Under the pieces are notes generated by a model, which saw only the letters and a program-made list of their open reading frames with translations, was not told where the DNA came from and did no database searches. This document shows positions 1-6,432 of a DNA stretch of 26,990 nt, piece after piece. Location of the stretch: positions 1 through 26,990 of the IMG/VR virus record IMGVR_UViG_3300030450_000645; one strand, given 5' to 3'. The stretch comes from a virus. Positions within the stretch are counted from its first letter, which is position 1; every line of letters starts with the position of its first letter. The position numbers were made by a program, and so were the translations under genes.

Positions 1-600
1 TGCTGGACTAGCCCTGAAAACTTTAGGAACAAAGTTGATCCTAGTTATAAGGGTAATAGACGAGCTACTAGACACCGTATCAAACCTGTAGGTTTTAAGG
101 AGTCTCGTAGACGCATTGAGAATCACTACTCTTCTGAGTGTTGGTGGAAACTAGAGGCCGATGATGTACTCGGAATTTTGGCGACCCGTCACGTTGACAA
201 AACTCCCATTATTTGGTCAGGTGATAAGGATCTGAATCAGATTCCTGGCTTCCATCTAAACGATGAAGGTGACATTGAATTAATTACGGAGGATCAGGCT
301 GATGCCTATTTTTTACAACAGTGTCTTAGTGGCGACTCCGTTGACGGCTATAGCGGTTGTCCTGGGGTTGGCCCGAAGACAGCGAAGAAACTCATACCGT
401 TGGAGCGCTTCTCACTTGCCTCCTCATGGAGAACTGTAGTTAAACAATATGAAAAGAAGGGTCTCAGTGAAGACCATGCCTTGAAACAGGCGCGGTTAGC
501 CCGTATATTACGGGACACTGAGTACACCTTTGATGATGTTGATTTATGGGAACCCCCGATCCTACCAACCCTCGTTACTACGGACACGACGAAGCCGTAA
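1..600 (+). CDS. T7 gp6-like 5'-3' exonuclease, C-terminal part (5' end outside window)
   Basis: The frame is open from base 1, so the gene begins upstream and 199 codons are visible. In T7, gp6 degrades host DNA to nucleotides and removes RNA primers. The visible part carries the marks of the FEN/5'-3' exonuclease family: a FRNKVDPSYKGNR segment near the start, like the FR...YPEYKANR helix of phage exonucleases; an acidic EADD metal-binding motif at nt 154-165; SGDKDLNQI at 217-243; and GDSVDGYSG...PGVGPKTA at 331-384, the helix-hairpin-helix region with metal-binding aspartates. The C-terminus is shorter and less conserved and overlaps the next gene by 55 nt. A TTG at 178 could be mistaken for a start, but the conserved upstream residues show it is internal. 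It leads a coupled nucleotide-metabolism cluster. Family identification is firm; exact activity is inferred. Confidence 0.9.
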   Translation, partial: CWTSPENFRNKVDPSYKGNRRATRHRIKPVGFKESRRRIENHYSSECWWKLEADDVLGILATRHVDKTPIIWSGDKDLNQIPGFHLNDEGDIELITEDQADAYFLQQCLSGDSVDGYSGCPGVGPKTAKKLIPLERFSLASSWRTVVKQYEKKGLSEDHALKQARLARILRDTEYTFDDVDLWEPPILPTLVTTDTTKP

Positions 601-872
601 TCGAGTGTATTGAGTATATTGAAAGCCACGCTTTCGATTTCCTCGAAGGGAACGTAATCAAGTACGTTACCCGTTATCAGAACAAGAATGGTTCTGAAGA
701 TTTAATGAAAGCTAGGTGGTATCTTGACCGCCTAATTAAACGTGAAGAGAGTAAGGCTAAGCCTTATGATTCTTCCTTATACCAATCCATTCTTAAAGCC
801 AAACATGAGGACATCGAACTCCCAACTAGTGAAAGCGTGGATGCAGAACGCTGGTCAACTTGTGACACGTGA
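546..872 (+). CDS. DUF3310 family protein (often annotated as a nucleotide kinase)
   Basis: This 108-residue protein matches the DUF3310 pattern of phages. It has an N-terminal NPRYYGHDEAVIECIEYIE helix followed by FLEGNVIKYVTRY (residues 32-44) and an acidic-basic EDLMKARWYLDRLI helix (51-64). The family is related to part of T7 gp1.7, a nucleotide kinase, and many databases carry over that name; whether this short version phosphorylates nucleotides is unproven. The ATG at 546 lies inside the exonuclease gene, giving a 55-nt overlap in another frame. The overlap looks real because the conserved NPRYY motif is encoded inside it. No good Shine-Dalgarno sequence is visible. The tail after residue 65 overlaps the next gene. 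Its place between exonuclease and MazG fits a role in the nucleotide pool. Confidence 0.8.
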   Translation: MGTPDPTNPRYYGHDEAVIECIEYIESHAFDFLEGNVIKYVTRYQNKNGSEDLMKARWYLDRLIKREESKAKPYDSSLYQSILKAKHEDIELPTSESVDAERWSTCDT

Positions 873-1164
873 GCAGGATTCAGATGCTTACGTTGAGTTG
901 CAAGATAATCAGATGTCCTACATTGAAGAAGAGTTTTATGAACTTCTTCACGCTTATAACAACCTTGATCGTAGTGACGTAATTAAGGAGGCCACAGATG
1001 TATTGTGGGTTACCTATGGTTTACTACACACTATGGGAGTAGATGTAGAACAAGCTTTTGTTAGGGTCTATGACTCTAATTTTTCTAAACTACCTTTCAC
1101 CTACAAGGATGGAAAAGTCCAGAAGGGTCCAAATTACAAGAAGCCTTACCTCAACGACCTATGA
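805..1164 (+). CDS. MazG-like nucleoside triphosphate pyrophosphohydrolase
   Basis: From the ATG at 805 the product has 119 residues and matches the all-alpha NTP-PPase (MazG/PRA-PH) superfamily found in many phages. These Mg-dependent enzymes hydrolyse NTPs or dNTPs to NMP and pyrophosphate; in phage they have been linked to nucleotide balance and to lowering ppGpp. The family start motif LVKAWMQNAGQ is at residues 8-18. The metal-binding EExxE helix is at 42-46, then KEATDVLW with ExxD at 62-65, then the phage-type ending SNFSKL..., DGKVQKGPNYKKP at 91-114. In-frame starts at 742 and 766 are possible but add sequence with no family resemblance. It overlaps the DUF3310 gene by 68 nt and its TGA forms an ATGA with the reductase start. 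Catalytic residues appear intact; substrate is unknown. Confidence 0.85.
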   Translation: MRTSNSQLVKAWMQNAGQLVTREQDSDAYVELQDNQMSYIEEEFYELLHAYNNLDRSDVIKEATDVLWVTYGLLHTMGVDVEQAFVRVYDSNFSKLPFTYKDGKVQKGPNYKKPYLNDL

Positions 1165-2564
1165 AACTTAGAGAACCAGAAACAAACCCAGCTCTAGCTA
1201 TGACTGGTAGGGTTGAGAGTTGGCTTGAGGATCCAACTAGACGCTATCCCGTGTCGTGTACGGTAATGAAAATTGACGACACAATGGACGAGTCTGAGGA
1301 CTCTATTGAACAATCTTTCTTATTCGCATCTAAAGCACTTCGTTATGGCGCAGGAGTCTCTCTTCACCTCTCAGACCTCAGACCATCAGGAACTGAAAAC
1401 GAACACGGGATGGTCGCCTCTGGTCCTTGCGGCTTTATGGAGATCTACTCCAAATTCAACGAAATTCTCAGAAGAGGTGGTCAGTACCGTAATGGGGCGA
1501 TTGTTTGTCACTTGGATTGGGATCATCGCGACATTATTGAGTTCATTAATTATGATCGGGCTCGTATCCCGTGGGCTAAACGCTGCGTCAATGTTGATCC
1601 AGAGGTAATCAATAAGCCTTCTGTTCTAAACGCAATCATGGAGGGAGCCCGTAAGGGTGATATCTGGATTGTTAAGAAGCAGTACGATTCAGAAGGAGAA
1701 AGGATCTATCATAATGTGTGCCAAGAAATCTTAATTAAGTCAAGAGATACGTGCCTTTTAAGTCACGTGAACTTGGGAATTGTTAATAGTGTTAGTGATA
1801 TTCCTGGTGCTTTTGTTGAATCTATGGAGTTCCTTTGTGAACTTTACAAAAGAACAGGGGTAAATAGATCTGGCATCTATCGTAAGAAAGATAATCAGGT
1901 AGGACTAGGTGTACTTGGTTTATCTAATCTTTTAGCTATTGAGGATGTAACTTATAGTTCTTTTGTTGCTGCTTTAAGGCGTAGAAATCTTGGTGTACAA
2001 CCAGCAGAAATTACTATGGCTGATGCTATAGCTTCTGCTATTTATTCAGGTATGCAGCAAGCAGCAGAAGTAGCTGAAAAGTATAAGATGACTAGAGCTT
2101 TTACTGTTGCCCCTACTGCTACTTGCTCTTACCGCTATGTAGATAGGGAAGGTTATACTACTACACCTGAAATAGCTCCTCCTATAAGTAGAGAAGTTGA
2201 CAGAGACAGCTCAACTCTTGGTGTTCATTCTTATAAGTATCATCCAAAATGTGAGATTGCTCAAGAAGTAGGTTGGGATACTTTCTTTGAGTTGAATTGT
2301 GAATGGCAAGTCATGATGGATAAAACTAAGAAGGCACACGCTATTTCAATGAACTGGTGGAGTGACCTCGTAAAATTTGACAGACAATTTATGTCTAGAT
2401 GGTTAAATTCTCCTCTAAAGAGCTTATATTATTCTTTACAGGTTATGCCATCCACCCAAGATAAATCTGACGTTTACGCGGCGATTAGCGAAACAGACGT
2501 TGATGAGTATCTGAGTGAAATCCTGACAGAAGATAACCAAATCACTTGCGATTGTGCAGAATGA
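1161..2564 (+). CDS. nrdA: Ribonucleotide reductase class I alpha subunit (short, marine cyanophage type)
   Basis: The catalytic subunit reduces ribonucleotides to deoxyribonucleotides. At 467 residues it is far shorter than E. coli NrdA (about 760), with no ATP-cone and almost nothing before the first redox cysteine. Visible key residues: C33 in PVSCTV (E. coli C225); N185-x-C187-x-E189 (N437/C439/E441 active-site triad); C198 in DTCLLSHVNLG (C462); the phosphate loop APTATCS at 317-323; tandem tyrosines Y423-Y424 in SLYYSL (Y730-Y731, the class I radical path); and a C-terminal CxC at C463/C465 for re-reduction. The YY pair and the adjacent beta gene argue for class I and against the class II (B12) label often put on this clade; a published reannotation of P-SSP7 reached the same conclusion. 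Translation starts at an ATGA shared with mazG. The segment from about 1740 to 2450 is visibly more AT-rich than both ends. Confidence 0.93.
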   Translation: MKLREPETNPALAMTGRVESWLEDPTRRYPVSCTVMKIDDTMDESEDSIEQSFLFASKALRYGAGVSLHLSDLRPSGTENEHGMVASGPCGFMEIYSKFNEILRRGGQYRNGAIVCHLDWDHRDIIEFINYDRARIPWAKRCVNVDPEVINKPSVLNAIMEGARKGDIWIVKKQYDSEGERIYHNVCQEILIKSRDTCLLSHVNLGIVNSVSDIPGAFVESMEFLCELYKRTGVNRSGIYRKKDNQVGLGVLGLSNLLAIEDVTYSSFVAALRRRNLGVQPAEITMADAIASAIYSGMQQAAEVAEKYKMTRAFTVAPTATCSYRYVDREGYTTTPEIAPPISREVDRDSSTLGVHSYKYHPKCEIAQEVGWDTFFELNCEWQVMMDKTKKAHAISMNWWSDLVKFDRQFMSRWLNSPLKSLYYSLQVMPSTQDKSDVYAAISETDVDEYLSEILTEDNQITCDCAE

Positions 2565-3280
2565 GAAAGCATCCATACCAACAGCTTCTAGAAAAGAAGC
2601 GCGTCTGGACCCCAGTTAAAACTAGTAAAGGAAAGCTTAAAGATGGAGCAGAAGAAACCATCTACCGTGCTTTATCAGTACGTGTTATGGAGCTTCCAGT
2701 GGGGGATTTTATCCGAGAAGCAGTATCTGAACTTCCAGAAGCATCTAGAGAACTTCTACAGTCAAATGTAAAAGACGAGGAACGACATGACCTTGCTCTT
2801 CATTATGTCACTGAAGCTCATGGTGTTGATGAAAAAGCTGAGGCCGAGGCGCTCCGCTTACGTGATGCGTGGGTGGGACACCCCGATCACACTGTCCTTA
2901 AAGCATTGGTAGCTGAACGTGCAATATTTTTCGTTATTCTTCCCTTCTTTCGTTATTGTGGGGATTCTGGTCTTAGGACTGTCAGCGCCGACATTTCGAG
3001 AGACGAAACCATTCACGTATCCGCTAATAGCCTTGTATGTCGTGAGTTGGGCCTACGCCCTAGTCAATCTTTGGATAAACTTAGGAAGGCCACCATTAAC
3101 TGGATTTTTCAGCCCTTACGGAACAACACTACAGATCGTTATCTAAATAAGCAGTTCTGGTTGGATCAGTCTGATAACCTGATGTATGCTGGAAAGACGG
3201 AGGGTTTAGTTGACACTAAGAGGGCTAGAGTCCCTGCCTTCTTTGAGACTAGTAATTCTGACCTACCAAGCTATGCCTAA
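2561..3280 (+). CDS. nrdB: Ribonucleotide reductase class I beta (radical-generating) subunit, divergent
   Basis: The 239-residue product starts at the ATG that overlaps the alpha stop as ATGA; a TTG at 2546 would add five residues but is unlikely. It has the four-helix ferritin-like metal ligand pattern: E73-x-x-H76 (DEERHDL), E119 (AERAIFF), E149-x-x-H152 (DETIH), with E44 the best candidate for the first carboxylate. The residue seven after the first metal-binding Glu, tyrosine Y122 in E. coli NrdB, is L80 here, so a classical tyrosyl radical at that site is not possible. A penultimate Y238 could play the role of E. coli Y356, which relays the radical to alpha. It is much shorter than E. 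coli NrdB (about 375). This type was overlooked in P-SSP7 until reannotation, and is often labelled hypothetical. Metal identity (Fe, Mn or mixed) cannot be read from sequence. Confidence 0.85.
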   Translation: MRKHPYQQLLEKKRVWTPVKTSKGKLKDGAEETIYRALSVRVMELPVGDFIREAVSELPEASRELLQSNVKDEERHDLALHYVTEAHGVDEKAEAEALRLRDAWVGHPDHTVLKALVAERAIFFVILPFFRYCGDSGLRTVSADISRDETIHVSANSLVCRELGLRPSQSLDKLRKATINWIFQPLRNNTTDRYLNKQFWLDQSDNLMYAGKTEGLVDTKRARVPAFFETSNSDLPSYA

Positions 3281-3971
3281 TTTTAACAACTGGAGAAACT
3301 GGAGAACTAACTTATTAATAAGACTTGGTTTCCACGATTTAGCTCAAAACTATGCCTATGACTTTGTAGGTAACGATATTAAAGAGGAGAAAAAGGAGGA
3401 AGAAGTAGACCTACTCCCCACAGTTATGGCTTGGGGATTCTTTAAAAAAGCTTGGAGAGCAGCTACTAATGTTCTAACCTTTGGTGCTTCTGAAAGAGCT
3501 AGAAGAAAAGCTAAGAAGGCTCATGAAGAAGAAACAAAGAGGGCTCAACAAGCTGCTAAAGATTATGAAGCTACTAGATCAAGATTAGATAAAGAGATTG
3601 CAGGTAGTAAGGCAGCTTATGAAAAACAAAGAGGAATTGAGAGGGAAACTTTAGCTGCATCTAGGAATAAAACAGAAGAAGCAAAGGCACGACAAGCTCA
3701 GACTGAATTAGAAAGTAAAAGAGCTGTTGGTTATTCTAAACAACTAGCAAAGAGAGACGAAAGAGCTGCACAACAAGCAACTTTAGCTGAACAAGAGAAA
3801 GCAGCTAGAGCTAAGAGAGAAGGTAAAGCTATTGGTGGTCCTGGGGTAGCTTCTACAAAAGTTACTGGACCTACTGGTACAGGTGCTAGTGGTAAGGCTG
3901 GTTCTGTTAGTGGTAGTGCTAAAAAATTGAGGAAAAGATTAAAGGATCAAGAAACTAGTTTAAATATATGA
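3273..3971 (+). CDS. Alanine-rich coiled-coil protein, candidate gp6.7/gp7.3-like ejected virion protein
   Basis: The chosen ATG at 3273 overlaps the beta-subunit stop by 8 nt and gives 232 residues. Residues 1-45 hold tryptophans and a moderately hydrophobic stretch, followed by a charged KEEKKEEE segment. After an internal methionine at 3426 (residue 52) comes MAWGFFKKAWRAATNVLTFGAS, which resembles the amphipathic starts of many small phage proteins, so translation from 3426 is a real alternative. Residues 72-180 are a long Ala/Lys/Glu helix, probably coiled coil. The tail is Gly/Ser/Thr-rich with a basic KKLRKRLK patch and ends in SLNI. T7 gp6.7 and gp7.3, encoded in this same interval between exonuclease and portal, are small basic virion proteins ejected into the cell, and gp7.3 has a similar ending. 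The assignment rests on position and general features, not clear homology. Confidence 0.7.
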   Translation: MPNFNNWRNWRTNLLIRLGFHDLAQNYAYDFVGNDIKEEKKEEEVDLLPTVMAWGFFKKAWRAATNVLTFGASERARRKAKKAHEEETKRAQQAAKDYEATRSRLDKEIAGSKAAYEKQRGIERETLAASRNKTEEAKARQAQTELESKRAVGYSKQLAKRDERAAQQATLAEQEKAARAKREGKAIGGPGVASTKVTGPTGTGASGKAGSVSGSAKKLRKRLKDQETSLNI

Positions 3972-4141
3972 TTCCTAATATTAGTGAGTCTCTTCTACAA
4001 TACTTAGAAGAACTCTATCCAGATAAGGCTCCTGATCTTAGTATGGAAGAGAAACAAATTTGGTTTAGTGCTGGTCAGGTGGCGGTAGTTCGTCATTTAA
4101 GGGATCAGTATAATCTCCAAGAGGAAACCAAATACAACTGA
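3968..4141 (+). CDS. Small conserved-looking phage protein (57 aa), function unknown
   Basis: This short gene starts on an ATGA that overlaps the stop of the preceding gene and ends 12 nt before the next ATG. The product begins MIPNISESLLQYLEELYP, has a loop with SMEEKQIWFSAGQ, and ends with a helix VAVVRHLRDQYNLQEE. The leucine/tyrosine-rich first helix and the IWFSAGQ...VVRHL second helix look like a folded two-helix protein and not random frame. Similar small proteins (helix, FPD/YPD, GQ...VVxxL) are, from memory, common just upstream of phage portals, but no function is known to me. The tight fit between two genes and the coupled start support translation. Confidence 0.72.
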   Translation: MIPNISESLLQYLEELYPDKAPDLSMEEKQIWFSAGQVAVVRHLRDQYNLQEETKYN

Positions 4142-4153
4142 GGTTAAATACTA

Positions 4154-4648
4154 ATGGGTTTTTGGTTACCGTTCACTATTGGACTAAGCGCAGCCGCCAC
4201 TGCTTATTCAGGTTACGCATCAGCTAAAGCTGCTAAAAGAGCAGCTGAAGAATCTCGTAGACGTACAGCTCAAGCAAGAGAAGCAGCTCAAGCGGAGCTT
4301 AAACAGATGCAGGCTGATGCTGCACAACGTCAGCAACAGTTCAATACACAAATAGCTGCTAGTAGAGAGGCTACAGCTGCCTCAGCCGCTGCTTCTGACA
4401 GAGCCGCTGCTCAAGCTGAAGCTCAGATGGCACAAACCCGTGCTTCATCTGCTTTATCTATTCACAATCAACAGCTACAAGCTTCTATAGCTCGAATGCA
4501 AAGTGCAGGGGCTCCTATTAAGAAAAAACGTAGAGCTAGATCTGGTACGCCTGAAAGTGAAAGAACTAAGTTGAGTATTGATTCAGGTCTTGGTATTGGT
4601 GGATCTGGTGATACTGCTTCAACATCGGGAGGATTAAATTTTGGCTAA
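4154..4648 (+). CDS. gp7.3-like tail/ejection protein candidate, Ala-rich with basic Gly-rich C-terminus
   Basis: The 164-residue product opens with a hydrophobic helix (MGFWLPFTIGLSAAATAYSG), then a long Ala/Gln/Arg helix (residues 25-125) of coiled-coil type. After that comes a basic IKKKRRARSG patch (about 121-130) and a Ser/Gly-rich end finishing TSGGLNFG. T7 gp7.3, encoded directly before the portal, ends in a basic patch, a short SL-x motif and GGGINI; the position and the layout of the end match (SG...KLSIDSG...GGLNFG). gp7.3 is a virion protein needed for adsorption or ejection. The internal virion protein gp14 also has an N-terminal membrane helix plus coiled coil, so that is an alternative, but a better gp14 candidate lies at 12192. 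It overlaps the portal start by 8 nt. Confidence 0.75.
   Translation: MGFWLPFTIGLSAAATAYSGYASAKAAKRAAEESRRRTAQAREAAQAELKQMQADAAQRQQQFNTQIAASREATAASAAASDRAAAQAEAQMAQTRASSALSIHNQQLQASIARMQSAGAPIKKKRRARSGTPESERTKLSIDSGLGIGGSGDTASTSGGLNFG
4628..4633 (+). promoter_or_regulatory. Shine-Dalgarno sequence deciding the TTG start of the portal gene
   Basis: GGGAGG(A) lies 7-8 nt before TTG at 4641, inside the end of the preceding gene. No ATG or GTG is available nearby that would keep the family's N-terminal residues (AEGRYLFLEPEK), so this strong ribosome binding site supports a TTG start. Confidence 0.65.
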
Positions 4649-6251
4649 AGAAGGTACTACTGCTGAGGGTAGGTATCTATTCCTTGAGCCAGAGAAAACT
4701 GTATATCTAGATCGAGGGGTTGAGTGTGCTAGATACACTCTACCTACCCTCATTACTGAGAATGATAAGAGTACAGGCAAGAATCTCTACACAAAAATTA
4801 ACACTACTTATCAAGGGCTGGGCGCTAGGGGTGTTAATAACTTAGCGAGTAAACTTTTGATCGCTTTGTTACCTCCTAACCAAGCGTTTTTTAGGCTTTC
4901 TGTAGATGATATGAAGCTCCAAAGGGAGCTAGAAGATTATAAAGAACTGCAATCAGAATTTGAACAACAGCTTTCTCTAATGGAGAGAGCAGTGATGAGA
5001 GATATAGAGGAGTCTGGAGATAGGACTGCTCTGTTTGAAGCTCTTAAGCACCTCATTATTAGTGGTAATGCTCTTCTTTATGTAACAGACCAAGGTACTA
5101 GAGTTTATCCACTTAAATCTTTTGTTCTTAGTAGAGATCCAGAAGGAAACATACTTGAAGTAGTAGTAAGAGAAGAAGTAAGTCCTGAAGTATTACCACC
5201 TGGAGTAGTACCTAAGAATGACTACGGTAAAAACACAGATAAAACTGTCTTTTTATACACCCGTATTACTTGGGATTACGACAAAGACAGATGTAACTGG
5301 CATCAAGAGGTATATGGAAAACCTTTAGGTCCAAGGGGTTCAGTACCTATTAATAAATCACCTTGGATTCCTCTCAGAATGTTCCGAGTGGCTCATGAAG
5401 CCTACGGAAGAAGTTATGTAGAAGAATTACTTGGGGATCTTAAATCTCTTGAGTATTTATCTAAAGCAATTGTTGAGGGTAGTGCAGCAGCAGCTAAGAT
5501 AATTTTCCTTTGTAACCCCAATGGAACTACTAGACCCGATTCTCTTGCCAGAGCTGCTAATGGTTCTATTGTGGCTGGCAATCCTAATGATGTAGCTCCG
5601 CTGCAAATGCAGAAACAGGCAGATCTGTCTGTAGCTCTACAAACCATAGCTCGTATAGAACAAAGACTTAGTTTTTCCTTCTTACTTAACAGTGCTATTC
5701 AGGCTGGTGCTTCTGGACGGGACCGAGTTACTGCGGAAGAGATCAGAATGGTTGCCCAGGAATTGGAGGCTGGATTGGGCGGGGTTTACTCCATACTTTC
5801 TGTAGAACTACAGCTCCCACTAGTCCATAGAAAGATGGCACTAATGGAGAAGAGGGGTAGCCTTCCTCGATTACCAAAGAATATTGTTACGCCTCGTATT
5901 ACTACTGGTCTTGATGCTTTAGGAAGAGGTAACGATAAAGCTAAGTTGATTGAGTTTATACAAACTCTTGCTCAGACTATGGGTCCAGAGTCTATGGCTA
6001 AGTACGTTAATAGTAGAGAACTAATCACCAGACTTGCTGCTTCTGATGGTTTAGAAACATACAAACTTATCAAATCAGATGAGCAATTAATGGAAGAAGA
6101 GCAGCAACAAGCTATGATGGCACAAGAACAAGCAGCGGCACAGGATCCTTCACAAGATCCAGCTAAACAAGCTGCTCTACTTAAAGCTGAAAATGACGCA
6201 GTCCGAACAGACCAAGAAATCAACCAGCAAGCCGAAGGTGGTGGTGACTGA
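4641..6251 (+). CDS. Portal (head-tail connector) protein, T7 gp8-like
   Basis: The 536-residue product has the same length as T7 gp8. Portals form the dodecameric ring at the capsid vertex through which DNA is packaged and ejected, and nucleate procapsid assembly with the scaffold. Family features: N-terminal AEGRYLFLEPEKTVYLDRGVECARYTLP, GARGVNNLASKLLIALLPPNQAFFRL (about residues 57-82), a central beta-rich region with YGRSYVEELLGDLKSLEYLSKAIVEGSAAAAK (254-285), and the helical RVTAEEIRMVAQELEAGLGGVYSILSVELQLPLV segment (362-395) typical of the T7 stem and wing. The C-terminal tail (after 470) is Gln/Ala-rich low complexity. It starts at TTG 4641 with an 8-nt overlap of the upstream gene. 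Its 3' end overlaps the next small gene by up to 59 nt. Confidence 0.94.
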   Translation: MAKEGTTAEGRYLFLEPEKTVYLDRGVECARYTLPTLITENDKSTGKNLYTKINTTYQGLGARGVNNLASKLLIALLPPNQAFFRLSVDDMKLQRELEDYKELQSEFEQQLSLMERAVMRDIEESGDRTALFEALKHLIISGNALLYVTDQGTRVYPLKSFVLSRDPEGNILEVVVREEVSPEVLPPGVVPKNDYGKNTDKTVFLYTRITWDYDKDRCNWHQEVYGKPLGPRGSVPINKSPWIPLRMFRVAHEAYGRSYVEELLGDLKSLEYLSKAIVEGSAAAAKIIFLCNPNGTTRPDSLARAANGSIVAGNPNDVAPLQMQKQADLSVALQTIARIEQRLSFSFLLNSAIQAGASGRDRVTAEEIRMVAQELEAGLGGVYSILSVELQLPLVHRKMALMEKRGSLPRLPKNIVTPRITTGLDALGRGNDKAKLIEFIQTLAQTMGPESMAKYVNSRELITRLAASDGLETYKLIKSDEQLMEEEQQQAMMAQEQAAAQDPSQDPAKQAALLKAENDAVRTDQEINQQAEGGGD

Positions 6252-6429
6252 ACCACTAGAGCCTGAGCTTAAGGAACCACCTGTAAGAGAAGAACCTAAG
6301 ACTGAGGTTGACATTCTTATTGAAAGGCTTAGAGATGAAAAGCCTCAAGTTTATGAAAGTTATGTAGCTGCACTTAAAGCACAAAAACGTGCTTTCATAT
6401 ATCCTGATTTAACAGTTCGTATTGGTTAA
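6193..6429 (+). CDS. Small hypothetical protein between portal and scaffold
   Basis: The ATG at 6193 gives 78 residues and a 59-nt overlap with the portal. GTG codons at 6238, 6241 and 6244 are alternative starts that would cut the overlap to about 8-14 nt, closer to the other overlaps here, with a GAAGG just upstream. The body is charged: a Glu/Pro-rich linker, then VDILIERLRDEKPQVYESYVAALKAQKRAF, a predicted amphipathic helix, and a short end IYPDLTVRIG. No family is recognised. It fills an otherwise non-coding gap between portal and scaffold and ends 3 nt before the scaffold ATG. The overlap segment is low complexity in both frames, so its first 17 residues are doubtful. Confidence 0.6.
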   Translation: MTQSEQTKKSTSKPKVVVTEPLEPELKEPPVREEPKTEVDILIERLRDEKPQVYESYVAALKAQKRAFIYPDLTVRIG

Positions 6430-6432
6430 GGA

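Noticed and set aside
742-804. Earlier ATG starts (742, 766) for the MazG-like gene
   Set aside because: The extra residues show no family similarity, while 805 begins just before the conserved KAWMQNAGQ motif.
1161-2564. Class II (B12-dependent) reductase identity
   Set aside because: The tandem tyrosines, C-terminal cysteines and coupled beta gene fit class I.
2919-3146. Hydrophobic 75-codon frame inside the beta-subunit gene, looking like a membrane protein
   Set aside because: The metal-ligand motifs of the beta subunit are in the other frame over the same bases, and this frame has no ribosome binding site.
3985-4020. Hairpin GAGT...CTTCT / AGAAG...ACTC as a terminator
   Set aside because: It is imperfect, has no U-tract and lies inside a small coding gene.
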